Assembly (NCBI GenBank): GCA_039816955.1
Contig: JBCBWU010000003.1
Coordinates: 11,936-75,935 of the forward strand
Length of the DNA: 64,000 nt
Direction: 5' to 3'
Origin: Lewinella sp039816955
GTDB taxonomy: Bacteria; Bacteroidota; Bacteroidia; Chitinophagales; Saprospiraceae
Shown: positions 17,922 to 27,880 of the stretch, piece after piece
Position numbering within the stretch: position 1 is the first letter of the stretch
Layout of the letters: every line of letters starts with the position of its first letter
Program-made: the position numbers and the translations under genes
The notes under the pieces: model-generated
Told to the model about the DNA's origin: nothing
Databases searched by the model: none
Seen by the model: the letters and a program-made list of their open reading frames with translations, nothing else

Positions 17922-18302
17922 CTAGATAGTAACGATTCCTTGTACATTCGTCTGCGGTAATTCTCCCACTACGTTATCGACAAAGTTTAGTTTATCACCT
18001 TCGATGCGGTAGATACCGATCTTACCACCCAAGCCGTGTAATTGGTACAGATAGTTGCCATCATCTTGCAGCCAGTAGCCCATTATACTACCTTGCTGCT
18101 CTGGCTCACCCGTGCCCGCAAATTCGAGACGGGCAATATTAGCCACGTACACCAAACCGTTGCGACCATCGATGGCACTTGACGTGTAGGTAATACTGTT
18201 AGGACCAATACCATTAGTAGGTTCGATTGCGGAAACGGCTAGGTTAAAGTCGTCTTCAATGCGGAAGGAACTCCAACTTGAACAAATAAAGATGCTCCCC
18301 AC
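17922..18302 (-). pseudogene. Fragment of a beta-propeller protein
   Basis: The 126 codons resemble the last blades of a lactonase-type beta-propeller: NGLVYVANIARL, GSIMGYWLQDDGNYLYQLHG, GKIGIYRIEGDKL and a final QGIVTI. A complete protein would be about three times longer. The frame can only start at a GTG shortly after an in-frame stop, so the N-terminal part is missing here. I read it as a remnant of a deleted gene. A true short protein cannot be excluded. Confidence 0.55.
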
Positions 18303-18380
18303 TACTCATTCAAGGTAGTGGGAATTCGTGGCCACAACGGCCATAAGCGTAGGATAAGCGACAGTTTGAAAACGCCTTTC

Positions 18381-21068
18381 CTATTCTACCAATCCAATTA
18401 GGGCATCGTAATCGTCAAAAGGCGCATTGCCAGTTTTCATTTCCAGAACATCAAGGAGTAACTCGCCGTAGCGATCTTCCAGATCTAACTGCGTTTGTTC
18501 ACAACGAATTTCTACTTCACCTGACTGAAGCTGTTGCAAACGCCACTCGTAGGTTTTGAGTAAACGGTCCAAGAGAATTTGGTAGACTTCACGATGGTCT
18601 ACCTCGTCTTGCACGCTCTGCACATCCGTAAAGGCCTGCGTATTGCGCACCAGTAGGCGAGCTTTTTCAATGATAAAATAGGCGGTATGAGCAAAATCCT
18701 GTTCACCAGCCAAAAGCTGGGAATAGAGTGCCAGCTGGATATCTTCACCACTACTCAAGAGATTGGAGTATCGAGAAATACCTCGCCATTTTAGATCTAC
18801 TACAGCACGTTCCGAGTCACGTTCAAGTACCAGATCTGCCCGTCCTCTCAGTGCTAAAGGTCCTACAGAGCCTTCCAGTTCATATTCGGTAGCTGCCACC
18901 GCCCAGTCATTTTTCTGTAGTAAAGTCAGCAGGCTCCAGGCGGCGTATTTCATTTGTTTGATAAAAGCAATCCGTTCTGGCTCCCGACCGTACAAGAGTA
19001 GTGTTGCCCCTTCGCGTTGCAGCAATTTTGGCATTTCTGTGGCTACCCAGCCGTCTACTGTCGCCTTGGTCCAAGAGGACTCGTAGGCTTGTAGCAGTTG
19101 CTCCAGGAGTCGGTGGGCCAAATTTCCCAATAGCCGGTTGTCCTGGATAACACTGAGGATGTTCAATTGCCGTAGTTTAATATGGTAGCGAAACACCCAT
19201 TGGTAGGGATAGTACAGCAAGCTCTCCAGGCTGGTGGGTGTTTCCTTTTCTCTTGCCGTCAAGGCTCGCGGCACCTTAACTATAGGTTGGGGCGAAGCTA
19301 ATGGTTTGGGTTCTACCTCCCCAAAGACCGGCAGTGCAAAGGGGGCATCCCAAGCCTTACCAAGCTCGTCCTTATCAATATGTAAACTGATCGCCGTCAA
19401 GTCTTCGCCGAAGGCCGCCATTAAATCTCCCAGCAAGGGGTGCGCTTGTACGGCTTGTCCTTCCGTGAAATCTGGCTGACAAAGGATTAATCGATTTTTA
19501 GTTTGTAGAACCGGCCGCTTACGCTGATGCAATAGTCGATCATTTTGCTGATCTGGGCTTTCGAGCTCAATGTCTGCCGTAGCTAGGGCTTTCCTTTCCT
19601 GTGGATACCAATGGGAGAAGAAATAATTCGGTTCTTGCTCAAAGAAGTCCCACCACAGCAAACTAGGAACGGATCCGATGATCGCACCGGGCTGATGAAC
19701 GTAGGCTAAATGCCCAGCTTGCGCCGGCTGATATTGCAAAGGTGCTGGTTCGTAAATCGTTCTAACAATTCGCTCTAGTTCCAGATAGTTCAACTCTTCT
19801 TCGGTCAAGGCATCTAAAAGTTCCACAATGCGGCGGGCCTGTGCCGCTAATACGAGTAGGCTAGCTGCTTCTCCTTCTCTGCCCAATTCAGATGCCCACT
19901 CGTGCAAATGCGCATAAATGGTACGGATTTCCGATTTTGCCACCTTTTCCGTGCGGCTGTCCGCACGCTTGCGGTTGAACCAAAATTCATACTCCCGGCG
20001 TACCTCATCCACATTGAGCTTCCGTTTTCCATTGAAGCGTTGCGGTAGCTCTTCTTCAAAATAGGTCCGAATCATACCGTGCCAGCGGCCGGAGAATAGA
20101 CCGGGTGTTTCTGCCAAGAAGGTAGCAATTCGTCGGGCCAGCCCTTCTTCCAGAGGTACCACCGCCAAGGAGACAAACTCCATGATCTTATACAAATCGA
20201 GCGGCTCCCAAAGAAAGGCTGGTGCTAGTTTTAACACTTGTAAACTGGGCCGAGCCAAAGAAGCTGCTGGCACGCCCAGACTAGATAAGCCTTCCAGCGT
20301 CAAAGCATTATCGAAAGTTCGATTGGCTTTTGGCAACAATACTGCAGGGCGATAATCATCATTTAAGCGTAGCAATTGTGCTAGGTAGGCGGCCAAGTGC
20401 GTTTCCCGAAAGGAGCGAATCAGGAGTAAGCTGCCATCACCCTGCAATTCGGGTTTCTCTTTGGTAGCGCCGCTCAGAAAAGCCTGCCACCGGCCTAGAT
20501 CTGATTCTGGATTGGCCCCCGTACTTGAGAGTGATGTGTTGATTGATAGTCCTCCTGCCCTCAACAAGTGGAATAACCGCTGCCAGACAATGGGGTAAAG
20601 CGACTCCACATCACACAAGTGCAGCTCTTCCACAAAGCGTGGAATACGGTCCGCCTGCTCCAAAATAGCGACTATCCGGTCGGCCTGTCCAGGAAACAAG
20701 TGGACAGCTGCCTCAATCTCTGCCAGGACTACAAGCCGGGACGCTTTAATTGCTTGCGTAGAAAAATCCCAGCCAGCCATCAGCAACTCATCACGGCGCT
20801 GGAGCAGTGCAGTAGCTGTTCCGAGATCATCGGCCGTAAAGGAAGCTGCGTAGAAGCTATCTGGATGTTTTTCTAAATAGGACTTAAGCGCCTGGCGATA
20901 CTGCTCAATACGCAAATGCGCAACATCTTCTTCCGGTACTGAAAGCCCTAGTTGCTGCTCTAGGTATTGCATCAACTGCCGTGGACCAAAATAGGCCTCG
21001 CCGATGAGCGTAGAATCAGGAAGAGGTAGAAATCCATCTTGTAGCGACAGCCCGAAATGGAGGCGCAT
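18381..21068 (-). CDS. PD-(D/E)XK nuclease family protein, AddB/RecB-like
   Basis: An 895-residue protein with a C-terminal nuclease domain of the RecB type: GRADLVL (742-748) with the metal Asp, AVVDLKW (755-761) with the catalytic Asp and Lys, and the helix motif DIQLALYSQLL (776-786). The long N-terminal part looks like the inactive helicase-like half of AddB-type subunits, with SLLLIRSFRETHLAAYLAQLL as a late helicase-like motif. Such proteins work with a UvrD-type helicase-nuclease in processing double-strand breaks. No such partner is next to it in this window. Confidence 0.82.
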   Translation of the reverse strand: MRLHFGLSLQDGFLPLPDSTLIGEAYFGPRQLMQYLEQQLGLSVPEEDVAHLRIEQYRQALKSYLEKHPDSFYAASFTADDLGTATALLQRRDELLMAGWDFSTQAIKASRLVVLAEIEAAVHLFPGQADRIVAILEQADRIPRFVEELHLCDVESLYPIVWQRLFHLLRAGGLSINTSLSSTGANPESDLGRWQAFLSGATKEKPELQGDGSLLLIRSFRETHLAAYLAQLLRLNDDYRPAVLLPKANRTFDNALTLEGLSSLGVPAASLARPSLQVLKLAPAFLWEPLDLYKIMEFVSLAVVPLEEGLARRIATFLAETPGLFSGRWHGMIRTYFEEELPQRFNGKRKLNVDEVRREYEFWFNRKRADSRTEKVAKSEIRTIYAHLHEWASELGREGEAASLLVLAAQARRIVELLDALTEEELNYLELERIVRTIYEPAPLQYQPAQAGHLAYVHQPGAIIGSVPSLLWWDFFEQEPNYFFSHWYPQERKALATADIELESPDQQNDRLLHQRKRPVLQTKNRLILCQPDFTEGQAVQAHPLLGDLMAAFGEDLTAISLHIDKDELGKAWDAPFALPVFGEVEPKPLASPQPIVKVPRALTAREKETPTSLESLLYYPYQWVFRYHIKLRQLNILSVIQDNRLLGNLAHRLLEQLLQAYESSWTKATVDGWVATEMPKLLQREGATLLLYGREPERIAFIKQMKYAAWSLLTLLQKNDWAVAATEYELEGSVGPLALRGRADLVLERDSERAVVDLKWRGISRYSNLLSSGEDIQLALYSQLLAGEQDFAHTAYFIIEKARLLVRNTQAFTDVQSVQDEVDHREVYQILLDRLLKTYEWRLQQLQSGEVEIRCEQTQLDLEDRYGELLLDVLEMKTGNAPFDDYDALIGLVE

Positions 21069-21123
21069 AGGAGCAACTTAGTGATTGTAATTTCGGGTAA
21101 GATAAGGCTTTATACAGATGATT

Positions 21124-23097
21124 TTAGTCCAGCATCCGCCAACTTACCCCAAAGCGGACGGAGGACTCGGGCCAAGGGTAGAGTGCCGCAGTATAGAACC
21201 GCTCATCCGGCGCCCAAAAAGTGTTCATGTTTTCGAGCTTAATGAAGGCTCGAAAGCGTGAGACGCGCATGCTGAAATAGGTATCAACCGTTGGGAAGAA
21301 GTCCAGTTCCTGGATATTCTGCTGATGAAATTGCGCGACAATTGGATTGTAATAGTCTGGTTGATAAGCAGAAGTATAACGTAAATCCGCTCCCATTTGC
21401 ACGTTGAGCACCTTAAACCATAGGCCGTTGTAGACTAAACTATGCTTTCCAAAAAGCTGAGGTAGGCGCAGTAAATCTTCATCCGTTTGCTGGAGCACCA
21501 CTCGGTTGTGCAAGCTGAAGCTGCCAAATCGAAAGTCCTTCTGGGCGCTGAACTGCACGATACTTAAGGCAGGTACCGCCTGAGTAGGCAAGCCTGTTTC
21601 GTCAAAGTAGATGAAGTTATCAATCAGGTGATAATGTCCTCCGAGTTCCAGACCAATTTGTTCCAGTCGGTAGGTGGCCCCAAAGTTGGTCTCCAGGGTC
21701 TTAGCAAAATTCCTCCGGTATAGTTCTTGTTGGGTTAGGAGAAACCTTGACTGAAGTAAAGTCGGTGTATACAGCTGGTTGCGGAGGTTTAAGCGCAGCA
21801 CGCCTGCTTTACCCAGGTCAACATCTAACTGGCCTTTTATCCGGTAGTCGCCGGCCTGATCCCATAATCCTAAGAGTCCATCTAATTGTAATCTTAGCCG
21901 TTCTCCCGGTCGCAGACCAATTTTCCCGGTAAGCATTAGATTATTGATGACCGTATCAACAGGTTCCTGAAAAATATCGTTGTAGCGATGAGTAAGCCCT
22001 ACTTCTACTAGATCTTTTTGCTGGCGTTCTTCAGTACGGTTGCCACTAGCCAGGCGGAAAGTGCTCAAACGAAAACTGTTCTCAATGGAGCGTTGTTCGA
22101 TGAAATACCTGGCGCCACGCAAGTCGATCAACAGTTCGGGGTATATCTGGTAGAAGCTATCGTCTGCACTGGTATAATCGTCACCAAAGCGGTAAATATT
22201 ACGATCGTAATCAAGCTGGTGCGAGAGCGTAAAAGCTCGCCGCGTCCGACCGGTGGTATCGGTGGTTCCCCCAAATCGATAGTACTGGGTGTACATGATC
22301 TCGCGCAGCGCATGCCGGCTCTGGCCATCATCCAGAAATACCGTAGCTGATTGTGGGGTGGTGAATTCCCCCCCGGATTCCGGCAGGGTAATTACCCCTC
22401 CATTGTCCTCGGTATTAGTTGTATTCGCCGAATAGCTAAGGAAGCTATCGTAACGACCGTTCTTGCTATGATACCAAAGGCCATTGGCCAAGGCACGCGT
22501 CTGATTGCGTTGGTTAGGGTATTGGATATCCTGCGCCTCTTGTGTAATGGCTCGATAGTCCAAGGCGTAGTTGAGCCCATTGGCAAAATTTCGGCTGAAC
22601 TTAGCAGAAACTATATTATCACGCTGCTCACCTCCTTGTGTAAAAAACAGGTCGGTATAAGGTCGTTCCAGACGATAGTAGGGCATGCTCCGCCCGTCTG
22701 TATAGTACAAGTCGTATTGGTGCCACCCGAGAGAGAAGCCACCGCGATCACGCCCTTCATAAACCAAGGGCTGGTGCGCGGAGCCTACCACCCCAAGGTG
22801 GGCGTAGTCGTTGGGTAGCAAACGAGTGGGATCGTACTGGTGAAAATTAGTCAATAAAGAGTCGTTGTAAGCCCGTTCTTCGTTTGGATTATCCACTTGA
22901 AAGAGGAAAATTCCAAAGGTATCTGGCATCACCTCCCGCTGCTCCCTACTCCCTTGTTGTCCTGCCCCACGATTACCACTGGCTCCGCCCGGAAAAGTGG
23001 ACGATGGCCGTTGGCCCCACAAGGTCCCGAGCTGCACTACCAAAAGCAGGATCAGTAGTTGGCGAAAAGCGAACATTTTTGGCTTATCAACAGTCAT
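21124..23097 (-). CDS. Putative outer membrane porin (Porin_10-like)
   Basis: A 657-residue predicted outer membrane beta-barrel. The N-terminus is a signal peptide (FAFRQLLILLLVVQLGTLWG) followed by a Gly/Ser/Gln-rich linker. The rest is a long series of amphipathic strands rich in Tyr, Arg and Asp, ending with the aromatic-rich strand VRFGVSWRMLD. The pattern and length fit the Bacteroidota putative porins (Porin_10). The start may be the ATG at 23097 or seven codons later. No substrate can be assigned. It lies 55 bases upstream of the AddB-like gene on the same strand. Confidence 0.8.
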   Translation of the reverse strand: MTVDKPKMFAFRQLLILLLVVQLGTLWGQRPSSTFPGGASGNRGAGQQGSREQREVMPDTFGIFLFQVDNPNEERAYNDSLLTNFHQYDPTRLLPNDYAHLGVVGSAHQPLVYEGRDRGGFSLGWHQYDLYYTDGRSMPYYRLERPYTDLFFTQGGEQRDNIVSAKFSRNFANGLNYALDYRAITQEAQDIQYPNQRNQTRALANGLWYHSKNGRYDSFLSYSANTTNTEDNGGVITLPESGGEFTTPQSATVFLDDGQSRHALREIMYTQYYRFGGTTDTTGRTRRAFTLSHQLDYDRNIYRFGDDYTSADDSFYQIYPELLIDLRGARYFIEQRSIENSFRLSTFRLASGNRTEERQQKDLVEVGLTHRYNDIFQEPVDTVINNLMLTGKIGLRPGERLRLQLDGLLGLWDQAGDYRIKGQLDVDLGKAGVLRLNLRNQLYTPTLLQSRFLLTQQELYRRNFAKTLETNFGATYRLEQIGLELGGHYHLIDNFIYFDETGLPTQAVPALSIVQFSAQKDFRFGSFSLHNRVVLQQTDEDLLRLPQLFGKHSLVYNGLWFKVLNVQMGADLRYTSAYQPDYYNPIVAQFHQQNIQELDFFPTVDTYFSMRVSRFRAFIKLENMNTFWAPDERFYTAALYPWPESSVRFGVSWRMLD

Positions 23098-23188
23098 CTG
23101 TGTTAGTTAACGCGCTGCACTGTACTTCATTTTCCTTTAACAATGAGCGAGGAGCGGCAAAGATAGTAGTTCTGCAAAACTTTGGGGG

Positions 23189-23310
23189 GTAAGCTCACTA
23201 CGTTCGCGGTTGAGGCTCGCTAGCGCTCGCGGTATAAGCTCACTATGTTCGCAGAGGGAACTCGCTGACGCTCGTGGGGGAAGCTCGCGTTGCTCGCGGG
23301 GATAGCTCAC
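23189..23310 (+). repeat. Degenerate 22-bp tandem repeat array, about 6 units
   Basis: Units such as AAGCTCACTACGTTCGCGG and GGCTCGCTAGCGCTCGCGG follow each other every 22-23 bases. The consensus is close to AGCTCGCTnnCGCTCGCGG, with paired TCGC half-sites. It is the same family and orientation as the array at 38280-38608. A short minus-strand frame across it encodes only the repeat and is not a gene. Confidence 0.85.
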
Positions 23311-23409
23311 TCCTGCCTTCACCGAAGGCCCAGAACGTAGGCCTAATGCAAAGATGGTGACTACTTCCGAATAGACTTAGCAAACACCCCCAAGAATACT
23401 AAGGAGGCG

Positions 23410-24523
23410 GGGCGCAGTTGCGATTTGTCCCCTCAATTTAAGTTGATTTAGAGAGGTTTTTCATGACTATATCCCATCGTCCTGCGACCAAGGCAGCTCG
23501 GAGAAAATATAGTTTTTCAACATTCTCCTGAAGCCAAAAAGTGGAAGCATTCTTGAATCGTAAGTTGATGATTCTGCGGATTGCTGACTCTATGATTCCA
23601 CTGCCACGCATTAGTCCACTTGATTCATAATCAGAATATTGCATCCGGTCTGTGTGTTTGTCCAAATAGTCGATCCAACGTTTAACCAGCGCACTTGGCC
23701 GCAAGAAAATAGATTTTAGTTTTTCCACCAGTGGTTTGATTTGTCCCCCTTTGACTTGCTCCATAAACTTCTTTAGATGTTGTTTTCGCTCTTTTTTGCC
23801 TACACATTTGGGCATCGCTTGAACGAGGCTATGCACATACTGAGTGGCATGATATACCGAAGTCGAAGTCGTTTGGGAACCCAAACTACCTTCGCTTCGA
23901 GTATATACTCGCTCGAAATAGTTTGGCGAGGCCCAAACCATTTCGTTGGCGGTATAGAAGTCCAGTGTCTGGATCAATCGTTGTTTCTCAACGCCTACGT
24001 GGCGCAATAATGCGGGAAGACGGTTCCATATCCAGGGGGCTCCGTCAGCTATGAGTTGAACACGCTTAGCTTTTTGTATATCTAACTTTTTCAGGTAGCG
24101 CCCCAATAGCTTAATGACATCTTCTTCCTTAAACTGACAACCGTAAATCGGTAACTCCTGGTGGTCGGGACGGCCATCCTTAGCCAGCACATCGATAACA
24201 AAAAGCTTGGGCTCTCGCCAAGGCGTCTGATAAGTGGCTTGACCGTTTTCATTAAGCTGATCAGTGTACTTACGCATCCGACTACGACCACCATCTACGC
24301 TGATTACTATGGTTTTGTCTTCGACATCATATCGGGGCTCAATGATTAAGTTCTCGTGTCCTAATTCTTCACAACGCTCCGCTAAACGGTCCGTTATTTT
24401 CTGTACCGAGGACAAGCAAATATCCATGCCGAATTTTGTAACACCTTGATGGGCAAGACTATAGCATGGCTCAACCATCTTTTTCAAATCAACAAAAGCT
24501 AGGGACAAATCGCAACTGCGCCC
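23410..24523 (-). mobile_element. Insertion sequence with perfect 22-bp terminal inverted repeats
   Basis: The left end 23410-23431 (GGGCGCAGTTGCGATTTGTC and two more bases) is the exact reverse complement of 24502-24523. The element is 1114 bp and carries one transposase gene. I see no target-site duplication in the flanks. The right end lies within a small coding frame, which the element truncates. Confidence 0.88.
23438..24508 (-). CDS. IS transposase, DDE type (ISKra4-like)
   Basis: The transposase of the insertion sequence. Candidate DDE residues are Asp72 in ISVDGGRSR, Asp155 in LIADGAPWIW and Glu307 in GSGIIESAIRRI, in the right order and with the spacing seen in ISKra4 or UPF0236-like elements. 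The family assignment is from memory. At 356 residues it is shorter than many members. The longest frame starts at a TTG inside the right terminal repeat. The ATG at 24478 is the more ordinary start. Confidence 0.82.
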   Translation of the reverse strand: MSLAFVDLKKMVEPCYSLAHQGVTKFGMDICLSSVQKITDRLAERCEELGHENLIIEPRYDVEDKTIVISVDGGRSRMRKYTDQLNENGQATYQTPWREPKLFVIDVLAKDGRPDHQELPIYGCQFKEEDVIKLLGRYLKKLDIQKAKRVQLIADGAPWIWNRLPALLRHVGVEKQRLIQTLDFYTANEMVWASPNYFERVYTRSEGSLGSQTTSTSVYHATQYVHSLVQAMPKCVGKKERKQHLKKFMEQVKGGQIKPLVEKLKSIFLRPSALVKRWIDYLDKHTDRMQYSDYESSGLMRGSGIIESAIRRIINLRFKNASTFWLQENVEKLYFLRAALVAGRWDIVMKNLSKST

Positions 24524-24732
24524 GTCCCTCCGTCTACATTCTCAATATACTGTGTAGCATCCTTGTATGGCTTTTCCCGTACTTCTTTTTCCTTTTTGGT
24601 TAGACTATTCCACAATCGTTTCAGTAGAGATAGACCTTCTTCTTTCGTTAGTGGATCGTCCTGCGCCCAGCTTTCAGATTTCTCTAATCCGTCGCCTTGT
24701 GCCTGAATGCGTCCACGGTGTTTTTTTGACAT
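24499..24732 (-). pseudogene. Small gene truncated by the insertion sequence
   Basis: The frame begins MSKKHRGRIQAQGDGLEKSE, followed by a charged helical segment, which resembles a conserved small bacterial protein known to me only by pattern. Its last seven codons (GAVAICP) and stop come from the IS terminal repeat, so the original C-terminus is lost. The sequence on the other side of the element does not give a clear continuation. Confidence 0.55.
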
Positions 24733-25202
24733 AAGGGTGCTTTAGCAAAAGGGATCAATGAGTATGTTTTTCTAAATGGACATATGAGACCATAGCATGG
24801 ATGAATAAAGTTAAAGGAATGCAAGGACAAATGCTAGAGGGAGATTTGAGGGATCACCACCAAACGCACTAAACCCATACCCATCCCGGGCATCATAAAT
24901 ATCCAATAGGGGGGCGGGGTATATTATTCGTAAACGGTAAAGGCTTGGGGGTATATAGAAGTAAGTCCGGGCGCGTGTATATCTCGTTTACTGAAAAAAC
25001 AGCCTATAAGGATCAATCCACCTCATTGGAAGTAAGTAACGGAAGGATGGGGAGGCAGGAGGGGTGGTTACTAGTTGATCCGAACAATCAAATGGAGTGA
25101 CTTTGGAGGGATAAGTTATTTGAAAACTTGCTGATTCATCAGGAGTCAAACTGGGTCGAAAATGACCGTTTTGAGGCAAAATTGTTACTCCTGTGTTACC
25201 CT
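24733..25202. other. Gene-free spacer
   Basis: About 470 bases between the truncated gene and the tRNA terminator. I find no convincing gene, RNA or repeat. The short minus-strand frame here has no recognisable content. Confidence 0.5.
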
Positions 25203-25242
25203 AAAAAAGAGAAGCCCTGTAAATCAATGACTTACAAGGCTA
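25203..25242 (-). terminator. Terminator of the tRNA gene
   Basis: On the minus strand an imperfect hairpin, AGCCTTGTAA against TTTACAGGGCT, is followed by TCTCTTTTTT. It starts just after the tRNA 3' end, as expected for a tRNA transcription terminator. Confidence 0.7.
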
Positions 25243-25248
25243 CTTTAG

Positions 25249-25321
<73 letters not shown>

Positions 25322-25429
25322 ATATATCACAACAACCAGCAATTGATCTTTTCAAAAGCAACCCTTTGTTGTTGGGTGTGCAAATATAGGCGTCTTGCAC
25401 TTACCACGCAAGAGGTGGAGAAAAATAAA

Positions 25430-27880
25430 TTACTTGATCACCACTACCCGTTGGCTAAGTGGTTGATGCACACCCGTTTCTAACTGTAAAAAATAAATAC
25501 CGGCAGCAAGATCACTTGTGTCTAAGTCATCTGAAGCATAGCCAGCTAGAGCATTTAAATTACCCGTTTTTACAATTTGCCCGCCTGCATCAGCCAATTG
25601 CCAGCTTATACTTCCCTGATAAGCATCAGGGAGTCTTACTTGTAGCTTGCTTGCACCAGGGCTAGGATTAGGCATAACTTTGAGGCTGAAGCGATCGTTA
25701 CCAATCGGCGTGGAGGTGCTTACCTCATTGCTGTTCCGCTCCAGAAGTTTGATGTCGTCAACATAAAATCCATCGGGGTTAACAAATTGGTCACTGACCA
25801 TAAAGAACCGCAAGGAGAGTTCATCTCCAGGAGATAGGAACGAAGTCAGGTTTACTTCTTCCTGCACCCAATCCAGCTGTTCGCCCTCCCAAACCGGCTG
25901 GTCAGGATCTTGTACGTCAGAACCACTTACCGTGTAGAGGCCACAGGCGGGTATCCAAGGGCCATCATTTACTTGAAATTGCAACTGCGCCCAATCGTAG
26001 AAAGCTTCTATCTCCCACTTTGCCCAGAAGGTAAGCACATGTTCTTCGGCGGCGTTTACGCTCAGTGGCTCGTCTAAGGTGATGACCGCAAATCGGTTGT
26101 TGGGATAATCTTCGAAGGGGGAATCTGTTAATGAGGTTGGGCCAGAAACAAAGTCCTCAGTAGTGAGGTCCCATCCTTCATCGGGCTGCCAATTATCCAA
26201 AGTAGGAAAGTCTTCTACAAATACTTCTGTATTGATGTAATCGCCGAAGACCCGGCTCACAGTGTCTGTTCGTACAAAGCCACCGTTATCGATTTCCAGC
26301 ACAAAGTTGAGTAGAGTGCCAGAGCTAATAGTGCCAGTGATCGTGAGCGGGAAGCTATCCATCTGTACTTGGTTCTCGCCCAGATCGAAGTTTAGTGGTT
26401 CACTGGCTACCTGAATGAGATCGTCTTGTAAACTCCGTAGGTTAACCGTAAGCGGACCTGCAGTGCGCCCAAAACGCTGCACAGAGAAGCGCAGGAAGGG
26501 AGCGCCTGGGGTAATCTCTACCTGACTTGGATCTGCTGTGGCTAGTCCCGCTACGTGGGGAACGTGCGCGTTGATAAGATTCATCCAGACTGAGGCTTGG
26601 CAGTTGGGAATAATATCTTCCTGTATCGGCCAAAAACCGCCACCACCCCCGCCGCGGCCTACTTCGGGGGTCATGGAGTAGATCGCTGGTTTCTCACCGG
26701 TTTCTCCGTACATCCAATCATCGGATACCCCATTGACCGTGTAGCCAACAGTTTCAGTTCCTGTGCCGGCGAGGTAGTTGTTTTCAAGGGTCATTATGGC
26801 AGCCAGGGTATTGAAGGTTTCTGATTCCGGTGTCGGACTATCACTCCAGCCCCACGGGTAAATCAGCAGATTGCCGAAGCTGTGATAGTTGAGTGCACTC
26901 ACAAACTCATGGTTCTGACAAAAGGCGCGTACAGCTTGTGTTTCTGGTTCTGAAAAAGGCTCCGTACCGCGGTAGACAGCAGACTCTGGATTAGGTGAAG
27001 AGCCAATGTCATCGTAACCCCACTCGTAATCGTAGTTGCGGTTTAGGTCTACCCCGATAGATCCGTCTTCGTTATCTCGGATGTTTTTCCGCCAAAGGCC
27101 GCCGCCATCTGGCTCATTAAACTCATTGAGTAGATACCCGTCCGGATTTAAGCAGGGCATGAAGTACAACTCTGTATTATCCACCAGAAATCGTACCTCT
27201 GGATCAGTCTCGTAATTCTCTAGCAGGTACCACATGTAATAAATCATTTGGCTCAAGCTGTTGGGCTCACGGGCATGGTGTAACGCAGTATAGAGTACCT
27301 CGGGTTCCAATGACTCGTCGGTATCGGGGTTATCACTGATCCGCATCCAATAAATTGGGCGGCCGCCGTGAGTCACAATGCTGGGGGAGACAATCAATCG
27401 TGGACTGATCAGGTTGGGGTAGAGTAGACGCATGGAGTCCAAAATGTCTATCATCTCTTCGTAGCGGTAAAAACCAGCCATGTCCCCCAAGCGGAAATTA
27501 GTGGGAATAGGGTAGGAGTTTACATCTGGCCCTCCACCGGTTGGCGTTTCACAAGGGAAACCACCTCGTGCACCAGTCGATTCATTTAAACGACGTTCCG
27601 GGCTTTGGTAATAGTCGACTACATCATCGATCAGAATTTCGTAGTCAAAACCCGCAAGACTCAGTTTACGAAGTTCTGAGGTCGAAAAATCGTTTGTTAA
27701 ATGGCGACCAGGAATATATTCTCCATGGTCCGTTTCCAGACCTAGCCGTGCCAGCTCCCAAATCGTATGCCCTTCTAGGCGAACGCGGGCACGATGGTAT
27801 TGCTCGTCAACACCTTGGGCAGTCAGTTGGAAAACGCAGAAAAAGAGACCTAAACATATGAGATGTAATCGAGTAGTCAT
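25430..27880 (-). CDS. Secreted M14 zinc carboxypeptidase with T9SS sorting domain
   Basis: An exported metallopeptidase of 816 residues. After a signal peptide (LICLGLFFCVFQLTAQG) comes an M14 domain. Zinc ligands lie in HHAREPNS, substrate binding in VDLNRNYDYEWG, the third zinc His in LNYHSFGNLLIYPWG and the catalytic Glu in MTPEVGRGG. A beta-sandwich region follows, possibly with adhesion or immune-fold modules. The last 80 residues form a type IX sorting domain (VMPNPSPGASKLQV to GIYFLQLETG), which would direct it to the cell surface or medium. It probably digests proteins for nutrition. Confidence 0.95.
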   Translation of the reverse strand: MTTRLHLICLGLFFCVFQLTAQGVDEQYHRARVRLEGHTIWELARLGLETDHGEYIPGRHLTNDFSTSELRKLSLAGFDYEILIDDVVDYYQSPERRLNESTGARGGFPCETPTGGGPDVNSYPIPTNFRLGDMAGFYRYEEMIDILDSMRLLYPNLISPRLIVSPSIVTHGGRPIYWMRISDNPDTDESLEPEVLYTALHHAREPNSLSQMIYYMWYLLENYETDPEVRFLVDNTELYFMPCLNPDGYLLNEFNEPDGGGLWRKNIRDNEDGSIGVDLNRNYDYEWGYDDIGSSPNPESAVYRGTEPFSEPETQAVRAFCQNHEFVSALNYHSFGNLLIYPWGWSDSPTPESETFNTLAAIMTLENNYLAGTGTETVGYTVNGVSDDWMYGETGEKPAIYSMTPEVGRGGGGGGFWPIQEDIIPNCQASVWMNLINAHVPHVAGLATADPSQVEITPGAPFLRFSVQRFGRTAGPLTVNLRSLQDDLIQVASEPLNFDLGENQVQMDSFPLTITGTISSGTLLNFVLEIDNGGFVRTDTVSRVFGDYINTEVFVEDFPTLDNWQPDEGWDLTTEDFVSGPTSLTDSPFEDYPNNRFAVITLDEPLSVNAAEEHVLTFWAKWEIEAFYDWAQLQFQVNDGPWIPACGLYTVSGSDVQDPDQPVWEGEQLDWVQEEVNLTSFLSPGDELSLRFFMVSDQFVNPDGFYVDDIKLLERNSNEVSTSTPIGNDRFSLKVMPNPSPGASKLQVRLPDAYQGSISWQLADAGGQIVKTGNLNALAGYASDDLDTSDLAAGIYFLQLETGVHQPLSQRVVVIK

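Noticed and set aside
23137..23322. 61-codon minus-strand frame with repeated SEL-type text
   Set aside because: It is simply the translation of the 22-bp repeat array and has no other support.
23400..24535. Target-site duplication around the insertion sequence
   Set aside because: The bases outside the two inverted repeats do not match in direct orientation.
24988..25179. Short minus-strand frame near the tRNA
   Set aside because: No ribosome binding site, no domain and an unusual composition. It looks like chance.
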